Origin: a bacterium
GTDB lineage: Bacteria; Krumholzibacteriota; Krumholzibacteriia; LZORAL124-64-63
Length of the DNA: 46,620 nucleotides
Assembly (NCBI GenBank): GCA_020440705.1
Contig: JAGRNP010000021.1
Coordinates: 1-46,620, forward strand
Direction: 5' to 3'
Position 1 is the first letter of the stretch. Every line of letters begins with the position of its first letter. The position numbers and the translations under genes are program-made. Below, one piece after another: positions 32,161-40,209 of this stretch. Under the pieces are notes generated by a model. It saw only the letters and a program-made list of their open reading frames with translations. It had not been told where the DNA came from and did not search any database.

Positions 32161-33469
32161 CGCTGCCCGTCCCTTCGCGACGCGCGTTCAATTCGCGCAT
32201 CAGGTCCTCGCGCTGCAGCGACTGCAGGCGCTCCACCCGGCTCCAGTCGACCGGGCGCACCCGCGCCCGCCCCTCTTCGCCGCCGAGCAGGTTCTGTCCC
32301 AGGGAGACGACCCAGTCGCCTGCGGCCAGTGGCCGCACCGCGGCCTCCATGCGCCCCTCGGCCACGATCTCCACGGGCACGAAGCGGAAGGCCACCGGCG
32401 GCGAGAGATACGCGGCGGCCTCCGGTCCGGCGGCGGGGGCGTCGGCCACCGCCCCGGTGGCGGCATAGACCCCCGTGACGCCCAGGGTCGGATGCTCGTA
32501 CACCGCGCTGAGGGGCACGAGGGTCGCGGTCTCGCTTTCGCCCGTGTAGACGTCGACGGCCACGAACATGCCCGGCTTCAGGCGGCCGTCGGGGTTGGCC
32601 AGATCGATCTCGGCGCGGGCGGTGTGAGAGACGGGGTTCAGGAAGGGCGAGATGCGGGCCAGCGGCGCCGCCACCGCCCGGTCGCCCAACAGGATCTCGG
32701 TGCGCTGGCCCTCGGCCACATCGGCCAGCATGCGGTCGGTGAGGATGACCTCGACCCGCACGCTGTCGAGCTGGCCGAGGGTGAGCAGGCGCGTGGAAGG
32801 TCCGGCCAGCATGCCGGGCTCGACGCCGCGGTTGCCCACCGCGCCGGCGATGGGCGCGCGCACCACCGTGCGCCCGAGGTTCTCCTCCTCCTCCTCGACC
32901 ACGGCCAGGGCCTGGTCGACCCGCGCCCCGGCCAGCTCGATCTCGGCTTCCGCCGACTCGGCCCGGGCCTCGCCGGCCTCGAGTTCGGCGGTGCTCGCCA
33001 GGTCCTCGGCCGCCAGCGACCGCAGCCGCTCGTAGTCGGCGCGAGCCTCCTTGGCCTGGGCCTCGGCCCGCCGACGCTGGGCCACGGCGATGCGGTGGTC
33101 GGCCCGCGCCTGCACGAGGCGCTTCTCGAACTCGGTGGCCCGCAGGCGCACGAGGGGGTCGCCCGCCGCGACGGTGGCGCCGTCGGACACGAGCACCTCG
33201 GTCACCACGGCATTGATCTCGGGATGCACGTCGATCTGGTTGCGGGCCTCGACCACGCCGCTCAGGCGCTGGGTCAGGGGCAGGTTGCCTTCGCGGGCGC
33301 GCACCGCCTCGACGGCGGGCACGAGGGCGCCGCCCTGCTTGCCGGTGGCGGCCTCGTCGCCGCAACCGGCGACCGCGAGGAGGCCGGCCAGGACCCAGGC
33401 GCCGGCGGCGGGGCGGCGGCCACGGGGGCGATGGCGGGAGGTCCGGGTCGGGAACGCGGGTCTCGTCAT
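32147..33469 (-). CDS. RND efflux periplasmic adaptor (membrane fusion protein), lipoprotein
   Basis: This 440-residue lipoprotein adaptor (Cys36 in LAVAGC) has a barrel-sandwich (lipoyl-like) half INAVVTEVLVSDGATV and a long coiled coil with QARADHRIAVAQ and EARAESAEAE repeats. A second lipoyl-like half, VVRAPIAGAVGNRGVEPG, and beta-barrel and membrane-proximal domains follow. It links the inner-membrane RND pump to an outer-membrane channel. ATG 33469 is chosen because it gives the signal peptide; the frame stays open to 33889 but that part is low-complexity. The ribosome site is poor and overlaps an inverted repeat. Confidence 0.93.
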   Translation of the reverse strand: MTRPAFPTRTSRHRPRGRRPAAGAWVLAGLLAVAGCGDEAATGKQGGALVPAVEAVRAREGNLPLTQRLSGVVEARNQIDVHPEINAVVTEVLVSDGATVAAGDPLVRLRATEFEKRLVQARADHRIAVAQRRRAEAQAKEARADYERLRSLAAEDLASTAELEAGEARAESAEAEIELAGARVDQALAVVEEEEENLGRTVVRAPIAGAVGNRGVEPGMLAGPSTRLLTLGQLDSVRVEVILTDRMLADVAEGQRTEILLGDRAVAAPLARISPFLNPVSHTARAEIDLANPDGRLKPGMFVAVDVYTGESETATLVPLSAVYEHPTLGVTGVYAATGAVADAPAAGPEAAAYLSPPVAFRFVPVEIVAEGRMEAAVRPLAAGDWVVSLGQNLLGGEEGRARVRPVDWSRVERLQSLQREDLMRELNARREGTGSGADH

Positions 33470-33472
33470 CTT

Positions 33473-33486
33473 CACAACCTGTTGTG
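33473..33486. promoter_or_regulatory. inverted repeat next to the efflux adaptor start
   Basis: CACAAC and GTTGTG, separated by two bases, lie 4-17 bp upstream of the adaptor ATG and downstream of its predicted promoter. This is a plausible repressor operator for the efflux operon, although no regulator gene is adjacent. Confidence 0.4.
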
Positions 33487-33531
33487 CTGCAGACACTCGG
33501 GACGTTGCGGGCGAGTGCGGAGGTCTCCCCC

Positions 33532-33540
33532 AGCTTAGCA
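33532..33540 (-). promoter_or_regulatory. candidate extended -10 promoter of the efflux operon
   Basis: On the minus strand TGC precedes TAAGCT (33532-33537), an extended -10 arrangement. There is no convincing -35. The leader would be about 55 nt. The rest of the divergent gap 33541-33644 shows no clear signal. Confidence 0.35.
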
Positions 33541-33644
33541 GCGAACGGCCGGACGCACCACAATCTTCACCCGGGACTGCGCATCGGCCCGCCCTTGCCG
33601 CATGTGGACGAAACCCCACCGCCGCGCCGGAACCGGGAGACCCC

Positions 33645-34373
33645 ATGGACCCTTCGCCCCGCCACCGTCCCTTCGCGCCCGTGCTGCGTGCGGCGTGCGC
33701 GGCGGCCTGCCTGCTGGCGCTGGCCGCCGGCTGCCAGCGCGGCCCCGACCCGGGTCCCCGCGGCCGCGTGCTGATTCTGGCCGACGGCGGCACCGAGAAC
33801 GCCATGCTCGCCGCGCTCGGCGCCGCGGGCTGGGACACGGTGCGCGGCGGCCCGTGGTACGAGGGGCTCGGGCGCGACGCCGACGGCATCGACGTGGTCG
33901 TGCTCCCCTGCGCCCAGGGCTACGACCACCGCATGCCCCCGGCGGAACAGGAGCGCCTCGTGCGCTGGGTCGCCGGTGGCGGCGGCCTGGTGGTCACCGA
34001 ATGGTTCCACTACTACGCGACCCGCAACGCCGTCCTGGCCGGGATCCTGCCGGTGGGCGTCTCGAACCGCTACGCCTACGCCGCCCAGACCCTGCACCCG
34101 GCGGCCGCGCACGAACTCGCCGGCGGCCTGCCCGACGCCATCGTCACCGGCCCCGACTGGACGCAGGTCGTCCTCGAACCCGATACCACGGCCGCCAAGC
34201 AGGCCCGCGTCGCCGTGTTCGGCGCGGACGGCGAGCCGGCCGTCGTGACCGGACGCCACGGCCGCGGCCACATCGTCTCGTGGGGCATGGCGGGGAACTA
34301 CGACGGAGCCGACTTCCGGACGCCGGCGGTCGATCGTCTGCTGGTGCGGATCGTGGCCTGGGCCGGGGGCTGA
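33645..34373 (+). CDS. lipoprotein with glutamine-amidotransferase-like fold
   Basis: This 242-residue lipoprotein has Cys30 in ALAAGC. The mature domain alternates strands and helices: GRVLILADGGTENAML, DVVVLPCAQGYDH, WVAGGGGLVVTEWFHYYA and GRGHIVSWGMAGNYDG. This is the pattern of class I glutamine amidotransferase-like (ThuA-like) domains. The cysteine in LPCAQG is at the nucleophile-elbow position, but no full catalytic triad can be asserted. It starts at ATG 33645 with GGGAG 5 nt upstream and is divergent from the efflux operon. The role in the envelope is unknown. Confidence 0.7.
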   Translation: MDPSPRHRPFAPVLRAACAAACLLALAAGCQRGPDPGPRGRVLILADGGTENAMLAALGAAGWDTVRGGPWYEGLGRDADGIDVVVLPCAQGYDHRMPPAEQERLVRWVAGGGGLVVTEWFHYYATRNAVLAGILPVGVSNRYAYAAQTLHPAAAHELAGGLPDAIVTGPDWTQVVLEPDTTAAKQARVAVFGADGEPAVVTGRHGRGHIVSWGMAGNYDGADFRTPAVDRLLVRIVAWAGG

Positions 34374-34395
34374 GCGCGGAAGACCTGCCCGCGCC

Positions 34396-34424
34396 TTGCC
34401 CCCGCGCGCCGATGCACCTATCCT
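34396..34424 (+). promoter_or_regulatory. candidate promoter of gcdH
   Basis: TTGCCC (34396-34401) and TATCCT (34419-34424) are 17 bp apart in the 93-bp gap before the acyl-CoA dehydrogenase gene, giving a leader of about 35 nt. Confidence 0.45.
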
Positions 34425-34466
34425 CCCCGGACCGAAAACGACACTCCCCAGCCCGAGGCGAGCCCC

Positions 34467-35633
34467 ATGTCCGAGTATTCCGCCCCCGACTTCTACCGCT
34501 TCTCCCGCAACCTGAGCGACGAGGAGCGCGGCATCCGCGACACCGTGCGGCAGTTCGTCAGCGACCGCTTCATGCCCCTGGTGCGCGACCACTTTCGCGC
34601 CGGCACCTTCCCCACCGAGCTCATCCCCGAGCTCGGCGCCCTCGGCCTGCTGGGCACCCACGTGGAGGGGCCGGGCTGCCCGGGCCTGAGCGGCACCATC
34701 TACGGTCTGGTCTGCGCCGAGCTCGAACGGGGCGATTCCGGCCTGCGCAGCTTCTGCTCCGTGCAGGGCAGCCTCGTCATGTGGCCCATCGCCACCTACG
34801 GCACCGACGAGCAGAAGGAGAAGTGGCTGCCCGGACTCGCCTCCGGCCAGCTCATCGGCTGCTTCGGCCTGACCGAGGCCAACCACGGCTCCGATCCCGG
34901 CGGTATGGAGACCCACGCCGAGCGCGACGGCGACGGCTGGCGCCTCAACGGCAGCAAGCTGTGGATCACCAACGCCAACATGGCCGACGTGGCCGTGGTC
35001 TGGGCCCGCACCCCCGACGGCGTCAACGGCTTCCTGGTCGAGCGCGGCATGGAGGGCTTCAGCACCAACGAGATCCACGGCAAGTACAGCCTGCGGGCCA
35101 GCGACACGGGCGAGCTCGTCTTCGACGACGTCTTCGTGCCCGACGCCAACCGGCTGCCCGGTGCCAAGGGGCTCAAGGCGCCCCTGAGCTGCCTGAACCA
35201 GGCCCGTTACGGCATCGCGTGGGGCGTGGTGGGCGCCGCCGCCGACTGCTACGACACCGCCCTGCGCTACGCCGGCGAGCGCGAGCAGTTCGGCAAGCCC
35301 ATCGCCGGGTTCCAGCTCGTGCAGCAGAAGCTCGTGGTGATGCTCACCGAGATCACCAAGGCGCAGGGCCTGTGCCTGCAGCTCGGCCGCCTCAAGGACG
35401 ACGGCATCAACGACGTGCCCCTGGTCTCCCTCGCCAAGCGCAACAACGTGGCCATGGCCCTGGACTGCGCCCGCACCGCGCGGGACATCCTCGGCGCCGC
35501 CGGCATCACCGACGAGTTCTCCCCCGGTCGCCACATGACCAACCTCGAGTCGGTCATCACCTACGAGGGCACCCACGACATCCACACCCTCATCGTGGGG
35601 GCGGAGATCACGGGAATCGCGGCGTTCCGGTAG
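34467..35633 (+). CDS. gcdH: glutaryl-CoA dehydrogenase
   Basis: This 388-residue acyl-CoA dehydrogenase converts glutaryl-CoA to crotonyl-CoA in lysine and tryptophan breakdown. The catalytic Glu367 lies in TYEGTHDIHTLIVGAEITGI, a C-terminal block characteristic of GcdH. CFGLTEANHGSDPGGM, KLWITNA and RYGIAWGVVGAA also match that branch rather than short- or medium-chain dehydrogenases. The protein is cytoplasmic and passes electrons to electron-transfer flavoprotein, which is not encoded nearby. The ATG is preceded by GAGGCGAG. Confidence 0.9.
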   Translation: MSEYSAPDFYRFSRNLSDEERGIRDTVRQFVSDRFMPLVRDHFRAGTFPTELIPELGALGLLGTHVEGPGCPGLSGTIYGLVCAELERGDSGLRSFCSVQGSLVMWPIATYGTDEQKEKWLPGLASGQLIGCFGLTEANHGSDPGGMETHAERDGDGWRLNGSKLWITNANMADVAVVWARTPDGVNGFLVERGMEGFSTNEIHGKYSLRASDTGELVFDDVFVPDANRLPGAKGLKAPLSCLNQARYGIAWGVVGAAADCYDTALRYAGEREQFGKPIAGFQLVQQKLVVMLTEITKAQGLCLQLGRLKDDGINDVPLVSLAKRNNVAMALDCARTARDILGAAGITDEFSPGRHMTNLESVITYEGTHDIHTLIVGAEITGIAAFR

Positions 35634-35667
35634 GCGCGGCCGCGACCTCCTGCCGGAACGGTGGGAG

Positions 35668-35696
35668 TTGCTTCCGTCCCTGCGGCCCCCTATGAT
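35668..35696 (+). promoter_or_regulatory. candidate promoter of the large secreted protein gene
   Basis: TTGCTT (35668-35673) and TATGAT (35691-35696, five of six consensus bases) are 17 bp apart. The leader would be about 115 nt. Confidence 0.5.
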
Positions 35697-35707
35697 CATG
35701 CGAGCGG

Positions 35708-35728
35708 GACGGCGGCCCAGCCGCCGTC
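35708..35728 (+). terminator. short-loop stem between gcdH and the large secreted protein gene
   Basis: A perfect 9-bp stem (35708-35716 with 35720-35728) with a 3-nt loop is followed by TCCGTTTAT. It lies 75 bp after gcdH and just downstream of a candidate promoter. It may terminate gcdH read-through or form a stabilising 5' stem on the next transcript. Confidence 0.45.
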
Positions 35729-35819
35729 TCCGTTTATCGGGCCCGGCCGTTCTGCCGGGGCGCGCGGTGCGCCGCGGGCCCATGCCGGCCCGATCTCCGT
35801 CGCATCAAGGGGGAATTCC

Positions 35820-38800
35820 ATGTCCATCCGCACCAACGTGCTGGCCTGCAGCCTGTTCCTGCTGCTGTCCGGCTTCTCCGCAGCCGACGCCCGGGCCGAC
35901 GATCGCCCGGTGCTCGCCCGGGACCCGCGCATCATCAACGGCGGTTCGGCCGCCACGGCCAAGGCCGTCGTCGACACCATCCGGCTCATGGGGCCCCGCG
36001 ACTCCGGCGCGCCCTACGTCGGCGACTTCGAGCTGGGCTGGAACGGCTGGACGTCGTTCGACGAGACGCAACCGCCGGTCAACCACTGGCAGGTGAGCGA
36101 CTACAACCAGCCCCTGGCCGGCGACCTGGCCGCCTGGTGCGGCGACCTCTCGTTCCCCAGCTGCGACGGCACCCTCGACCCGGCCGGCGGCTACGGCAAC
36201 AACTGGCACGACCTGCTTTCCCGGCGGATCGCGGTGCACGATCCGGGTGCGGCCGCGACGGTGCGCGTCACCGCCGCGCTGATGAACGACACGGAGCCCG
36301 GCTACGACTACACCTACCTCAGCGTCAGGGTCGCGGATTCCCCGGCCTTCACCGATCTGGGCACCTGGTCGGGGCTGGCCACCGTCGCGGTCGACGAGAG
36401 CTTCACCTACCAGGCCGCCGAACTGGTCGACGGCACCGATGTGCACGTCGTCTTCCGCTTCCAGTCCGAGGGCGGCTGGTCGGACGAGGACTGCAGCTTC
36501 CCCACCGCCGGCGCCTGCCAGGTCGACGACATCACCGTGACCGTCAGCCAGGTCGGCCAGGCCGACATCGTCGACTTCACCAATTTCCAGGACGGCACGC
36601 TCGGCGCGTGGTTCCTCGATTCGCCGACGGCCGTCGGTGACTTCGCCAAGCTCTGGCACAGTCTCGAGGACGTCGACGCCTGCGTCACGAACTACTCGTC
36701 CCAGGTCGCGTTCATCGATGACGGCGTGGTGGTGCCGGGCACGGGCGGCTCCCTGTGCATCAACTGGTGCTACGGGCCCGCCGGCTACATCGTCAGCACC
36801 ACCGGCGGCCTGGCCGGGCCGGCGGCGCATCTGGCCAACTCGATCCGCTCGCCGGTCATGGCCTGGCCCGATCCCGCCTCCACCGGGGCCCTCTTCGAGT
36901 TCGACGTCTATATGCACGAGGATCTCTCGATCGACGCGCCCGGGATCTTCTACCTCTGGGGCATCCGGTCCGCCGACACCGACAATTCGGCCGGCTACGG
37001 CGTCCAGATCCTGGACGAACAGCCGTTCGTCGACCGGCAGGTCATCTACTTCGGCGGTCCGGGCTACAAGCGCGAGAGAAACGATGTCACGACCCTGCTG
37101 AACCGCGGTTGCGACGAGATCCAGGTGCAGATGGGCGCCTACGAGATGGGCTGGCTCTTCGGCTACTCGGGCGACGACGGCTACCCGGCGCCCTATCTGG
37201 ACAACGTCTCGGTGAAGGTTTTTCCCCTGTCCGGGCCCGCCATGACCACCCGGGAGATCGACCTGGCCCAGGACGCGTTCCCCGAGATCGACGCGATCGA
37301 CTTCGGCGATCTCGGCAGCATGCACGTCCGCTTCGACATGGCCCGGAACATCTCGTTGGCCAGTCACCTGCGCAACGATCCGGGCGATTCCATCGTGTGC
37401 GACATCGTACCGGCCCGACCCGGCGCCGTGCTGTCCGGCACGCCGCAACTCCACTACGTGATCAACGCCAATCCCGTCTTCGACGCCTACCGCACCACGC
37501 CCACCTCCGGATCGGTCCCCGGATCGCCCGCGGTCGGCTCCGGCGGCGTGCCGGACGAGAAGGCCTGGGCGTTCGATCTCCCCGACACCGGCACCCTCTT
37601 CCCCGGCGACGTGCTCCACTACTACGTGCGGGCCGCCGACGACGCCGGCGGCGACATCCGCTATCAGACCCTGCCCGGCGATCTGTCCGGTTTCGGCGAC
37701 TTCTCCCAGCCCCTGGCCTACCACTCGAGCTTCGTGGTGCACGCGCTGCCGACCATCAGGGAAGCGTTCTACTCGAAGCGCATCCCCGAGGTCCTGCTGT
37801 GGAACGACTTCGCCAACCGCGGGGGCGAGGACGAATGGACTACCGCGCTGCGGTTCGCCGGCTTCAACGCGGGCGAAGAGTACGACATCTACTACACCAA
37901 CGGACCGTCGTCGGGCGTCGGGAACGGCCTCGGCGGCCGCACGTCCGGGCCCTCCCTCGACGGGTACAGGGCCATCCTGTACACCTCCGGCAACCTGGGC
38001 ACGACCACCCTCAGCAACGGGGACTTCCTCCGCGATGCCGGCGACGACATCGGCACGCTGATGTCCTGGCTCGACGCCGGTGAACGCCAGCTCTTCCTGA
38101 CCGGCGACAACCTCGTCTCCGACCTGGTGTACAACGCCGGGGCCGATGGCCTCGCCTTCGCCGTGAACGTCATGGGCGTGAACAACTACGCTGCGGACCT
38201 CCGCTACTTCATCGCCAACCAGTCGACACCGGTCGTCCGCGCCGTGCCCGGCAATTCGGTCTTCTCGAACGTCTCGAGCTGGATCGCCTACGGCAGTTGC
38301 CCGGCCATCAACACCTTCGACGCGGTCCAGACGCGCCCCGGCGCCGAACGGCTCGCCGAATTCACCGATCCCAACGGCTCGAGCGGGAGCTACTCGTTCT
38401 CGGCGGCGACCTTCAACCGTCATGACGAGACGGACCTGGTCATCTCCCTGCCCTACGACCTGATGTTCGTCTGGACCGACCCGGACGACTACGCGCCCTA
38501 CCCGCTCTCGGCCCGCGACCGGATCCTGCGCGACGTCTTCGACAGGTTCAGCCTCCTCGGGGGCATCGCCGATGTCCCGGCCCGGGAACGCTTCCACGTG
38601 GCCAACCACCCCAACCCCTTCAACCCGGCCACCCGGGTCGACTACACCATCCGGGCGGCGGGCCACCTCAGCCTGAAGGTGTACGACATCCGCGGCCGCC
38701 TGGTGCGCACCCTGGTCGACGGCCGCGTCGAACAAAGCGGCTTCGTCACCTGGGACGGCACCGACGACCGCGGCGCCGGCGTCGCCTCGGGCGTGTACTT

Positions 38801-38858
38801 CACCGAGGCCCGCATGGGCGGCGAGGTGCAGATCAACAAGATGGCGCTGGTGAAATAG
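35820..38858 (+). CDS. large secreted protein with C-terminal sorting domain
   Basis: This 1012-residue secreted protein starts at ATG 35820, with a GGGGGAA ribosome site and a signal peptide ending ADARA. The body is beta-rich, with jelly-roll-like stretches such as FELGWNGWTSFDET and LDPAGGYGNNWHDL, and a fibronectin-like segment VLHYYVRAADDAGGD. I see no catalytic signature. The C-terminus (about 925-1012) has NHPNPFNPATRVDY, LKVYDIRGRLVRTLVDG and GVASGVYF, the same FlgD-like sorting module as in the subtilase at 2942. It is probably a cell-surface or secreted protein. Function is unknown. Confidence 0.85.
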   Translation: MSIRTNVLACSLFLLLSGFSAADARADDRPVLARDPRIINGGSAATAKAVVDTIRLMGPRDSGAPYVGDFELGWNGWTSFDETQPPVNHWQVSDYNQPLAGDLAAWCGDLSFPSCDGTLDPAGGYGNNWHDLLSRRIAVHDPGAAATVRVTAALMNDTEPGYDYTYLSVRVADSPAFTDLGTWSGLATVAVDESFTYQAAELVDGTDVHVVFRFQSEGGWSDEDCSFPTAGACQVDDITVTVSQVGQADIVDFTNFQDGTLGAWFLDSPTAVGDFAKLWHSLEDVDACVTNYSSQVAFIDDGVVVPGTGGSLCINWCYGPAGYIVSTTGGLAGPAAHLANSIRSPVMAWPDPASTGALFEFDVYMHEDLSIDAPGIFYLWGIRSADTDNSAGYGVQILDEQPFVDRQVIYFGGPGYKRERNDVTTLLNRGCDEIQVQMGAYEMGWLFGYSGDDGYPAPYLDNVSVKVFPLSGPAMTTREIDLAQDAFPEIDAIDFGDLGSMHVRFDMARNISLASHLRNDPGDSIVCDIVPARPGAVLSGTPQLHYVINANPVFDAYRTTPTSGSVPGSPAVGSGGVPDEKAWAFDLPDTGTLFPGDVLHYYVRAADDAGGDIRYQTLPGDLSGFGDFSQPLAYHSSFVVHALPTIREAFYSKRIPEVLLWNDFANRGGEDEWTTALRFAGFNAGEEYDIYYTNGPSSGVGNGLGGRTSGPSLDGYRAILYTSGNLGTTTLSNGDFLRDAGDDIGTLMSWLDAGERQLFLTGDNLVSDLVYNAGADGLAFAVNVMGVNNYAADLRYFIANQSTPVVRAVPGNSVFSNVSSWIAYGSCPAINTFDAVQTRPGAERLAEFTDPNGSSGSYSFSAATFNRHDETDLVISLPYDLMFVWTDPDDYAPYPLSARDRILRDVFDRFSLLGGIADVPARERFHVANHPNPFNPATRVDYTIRAAGHLSLKVYDIRGRLVRTLVDGRVEQSGFVTWDGTDDRGAGVASGVYFTEARMGGEVQINKMALVK

Positions 38859-38893
38859 CGCCCGACCGGGCGCCCGACCGCCGGCTCCGACCC

Positions 38894-38932
38894 GTGGCCG
38901 CCCGGACACATCCCCCGTGTCCGGGCGGCCAC
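38894..38932 (+). terminator. strong stem-loop terminator
   Basis: A perfect 16-bp stem (38894-38909 with 38917-38932) around a 7-nt loop lies 36 bp after the large secreted protein gene and is followed by GCTTTGAC. That TTGACG (38936-38941) could also be a -35 for the next gene, but no good -10 follows. Confidence 0.8.
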
Positions 38933-39052
38933 GCTTTGACGATGGTCGACATAACTACATACCAATCAACAGATTGAACCACTCGAGCCCCGGCGCGGGC
39001 CTTGCAGGACGGACCGCGTTCCGTCCCCCATCCCGCAACCGAGGAGTCCGTC

Positions 39053-39763
39053 ATGCGTCGTCTGGTCCTGGCCCTGCTCGTGCCCATCCTGCTCATCGTT
39101 TCCCTCGCCGGCTGCAGCACCGTCGGCACCCGGGCGCCACGGCCGGCCGGCGGCCGCGCCCACGATCCCACGGCGCCCCTCTTCGCCGACGACGCCGCCG
39201 AGATCGATGACCTCGACATCGCCCGCATGCTCGAGACCGACCTGCACCTGCCGCCCCGGATCCGCATCGGCATGATCCACCTCAGCCACCGCCGCGAACG
39301 GGACGGCCGCATCGTCCTGGCGAACCGCCCCGACGAGATGCCGCGGGTGCACGACGCCTTCGACGAGCTGATGGCCAGCCCGCGCGTGTGCGACGTCTCG
39401 TACCTGCCCACCATGCTCGTGCCGCACGTCCGCCAGCCCGGCACCCTGCGGGCGGCGGCGGCCCGCTACCAGGCCGACTGGCTGCTGCTCTTCGACAGCC
39501 GCACGACGATCCTGCGCAAGAGTCCGATCTTCGGCAGCGACAAGTCGCGCGTGTGGTGCGAGGCCGAGTGCATGGTGCTCGACGTGCGCACCGGACTGGT
39601 GACGTTCTCGTCCCAGGCGCGGGTGTCGGTCACCGACGTCGACCCGGACGAGATCTGGTCGGGCGACATGGCCATCTCCCTGGCCGAGGAGCACGCCCTG
39701 GGCGAGGCCATGACCACCAACACCGTGAACCTGGCCCGCTATCTCGCCGCGCTCGAGGGCTGA
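39053..39763 (+). CDS. lipoprotein of unknown function
   Basis: This 236-residue lipoprotein has Cys21 in SLAGC. The mature part has mixed alpha/beta patterns: RIRIGMIHLSH, LAAAARYQADWLLLFDSRT-like strands, and WCEAECMVLDVRTGLVTFSSQ. The latter resembles the strand order of periplasmic lipoproteins that bundle at the outer membrane, but I cannot name a family. Start ATG 39053 has GAGGAG 6 nt upstream; an upstream in-frame ATG (39002) would hide the signal peptide. Confidence 0.7.
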   Translation: MRRLVLALLVPILLIVSLAGCSTVGTRAPRPAGGRAHDPTAPLFADDAAEIDDLDIARMLETDLHLPPRIRIGMIHLSHRRERDGRIVLANRPDEMPRVHDAFDELMASPRVCDVSYLPTMLVPHVRQPGTLRAAAARYQADWLLLFDSRTTILRKSPIFGSDKSRVWCEAECMVLDVRTGLVTFSSQARVSVTDVDPDEIWSGDMAISLAEEHALGEAMTTNTVNLARYLAALEG

Positions 39764-39812
39764 GCCCGCAGCGGGGATTGCCTCCCCCGCCCCGGATCCG
39801 TACTCTCATGCA

Positions 39813-39839
39813 GCCGCCGGCGTCCGGAGCGCCGGCGGC
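39813..39839 (+). terminator. stem-loop after the lipoprotein gene
   Basis: A perfect 10-bp stem (39813-39822 with 39830-39839) with a 7-nt loop lies 49 bp after the stop codon. No T tract follows. The gap 39840-40016 beyond it holds no gene or clear signal. Confidence 0.55.
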
Positions 39840-40016
39840 GGCTCCCTTCCCGTCGGCTCCCTTCGCCCGGAGCCGGCGTCGCCCACGCCGGGCGGTCCGG
39901 AGGGTCGAGCCGGGGCTGCCGCACCATCCGGAAGTTCGTCCTCGACCTCGCTCGGTCCCGCGAACCCTTCCGCTCGCTGCACCCGCGCATCTCCGTGTCG
40001 TTCAAAGGGGAACGTC

Positions 40017-40157
40017 ATGTCCGAGTTCCTGTGGGGATCCATCCGGTTCTTACGCCCCATCGCGCCCGATCACATGCGGCGAGCCGCTCGCAGCGGCGCG
40101 GGCCGTCCGGCCGCCGGCGAGCCGCATTTCCGCGCGGCGTCCCTGGAATCGAAATAG
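40017..40157 (+). CDS. possible small protein (46 residues)
   Basis: A 46-residue frame starts at ATG 40017 behind a strong AAAGGGGAA ribosome site with ideal spacing. The N-terminus (SEFLWGSIRFLRPIAP) is mildly hydrophobic, and the rest is Arg/Ala-rich. No homology can be judged by eye. It is supported mainly by its ribosome site in an otherwise empty interval of more than 400 bp, so it may be real or a chance frame in GC-rich DNA. Confidence 0.3.
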   Translation: MSEFLWGSIRFLRPIAPDHMRRAARSGAGRPAAGEPHFRAASLESK

Positions 40158-40172
40158 CCGAGGGGGAGAGGT

Positions 40173-40209
40173 GGGACCGCGGCCCGTCAACCGGATGGGC
40201 CGCGGTCCC
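40173..40209. terminator. stem-loop overlapping the symporter stop codon
   Basis: A perfect 13-bp stem (40173-40185 with 40197-40209) with an 11-nt loop encloses the stop of the minus-strand symporter gene (40187-40189). It lacks a clear T tract in either direction. Confidence 0.55.

Noticed and set aside
29122-32478. A 1118-codon open frame opposite the RND pump gene
   Set aside because: His/Gln/Gly-rich nonsense antisense to a clear RND transporter.
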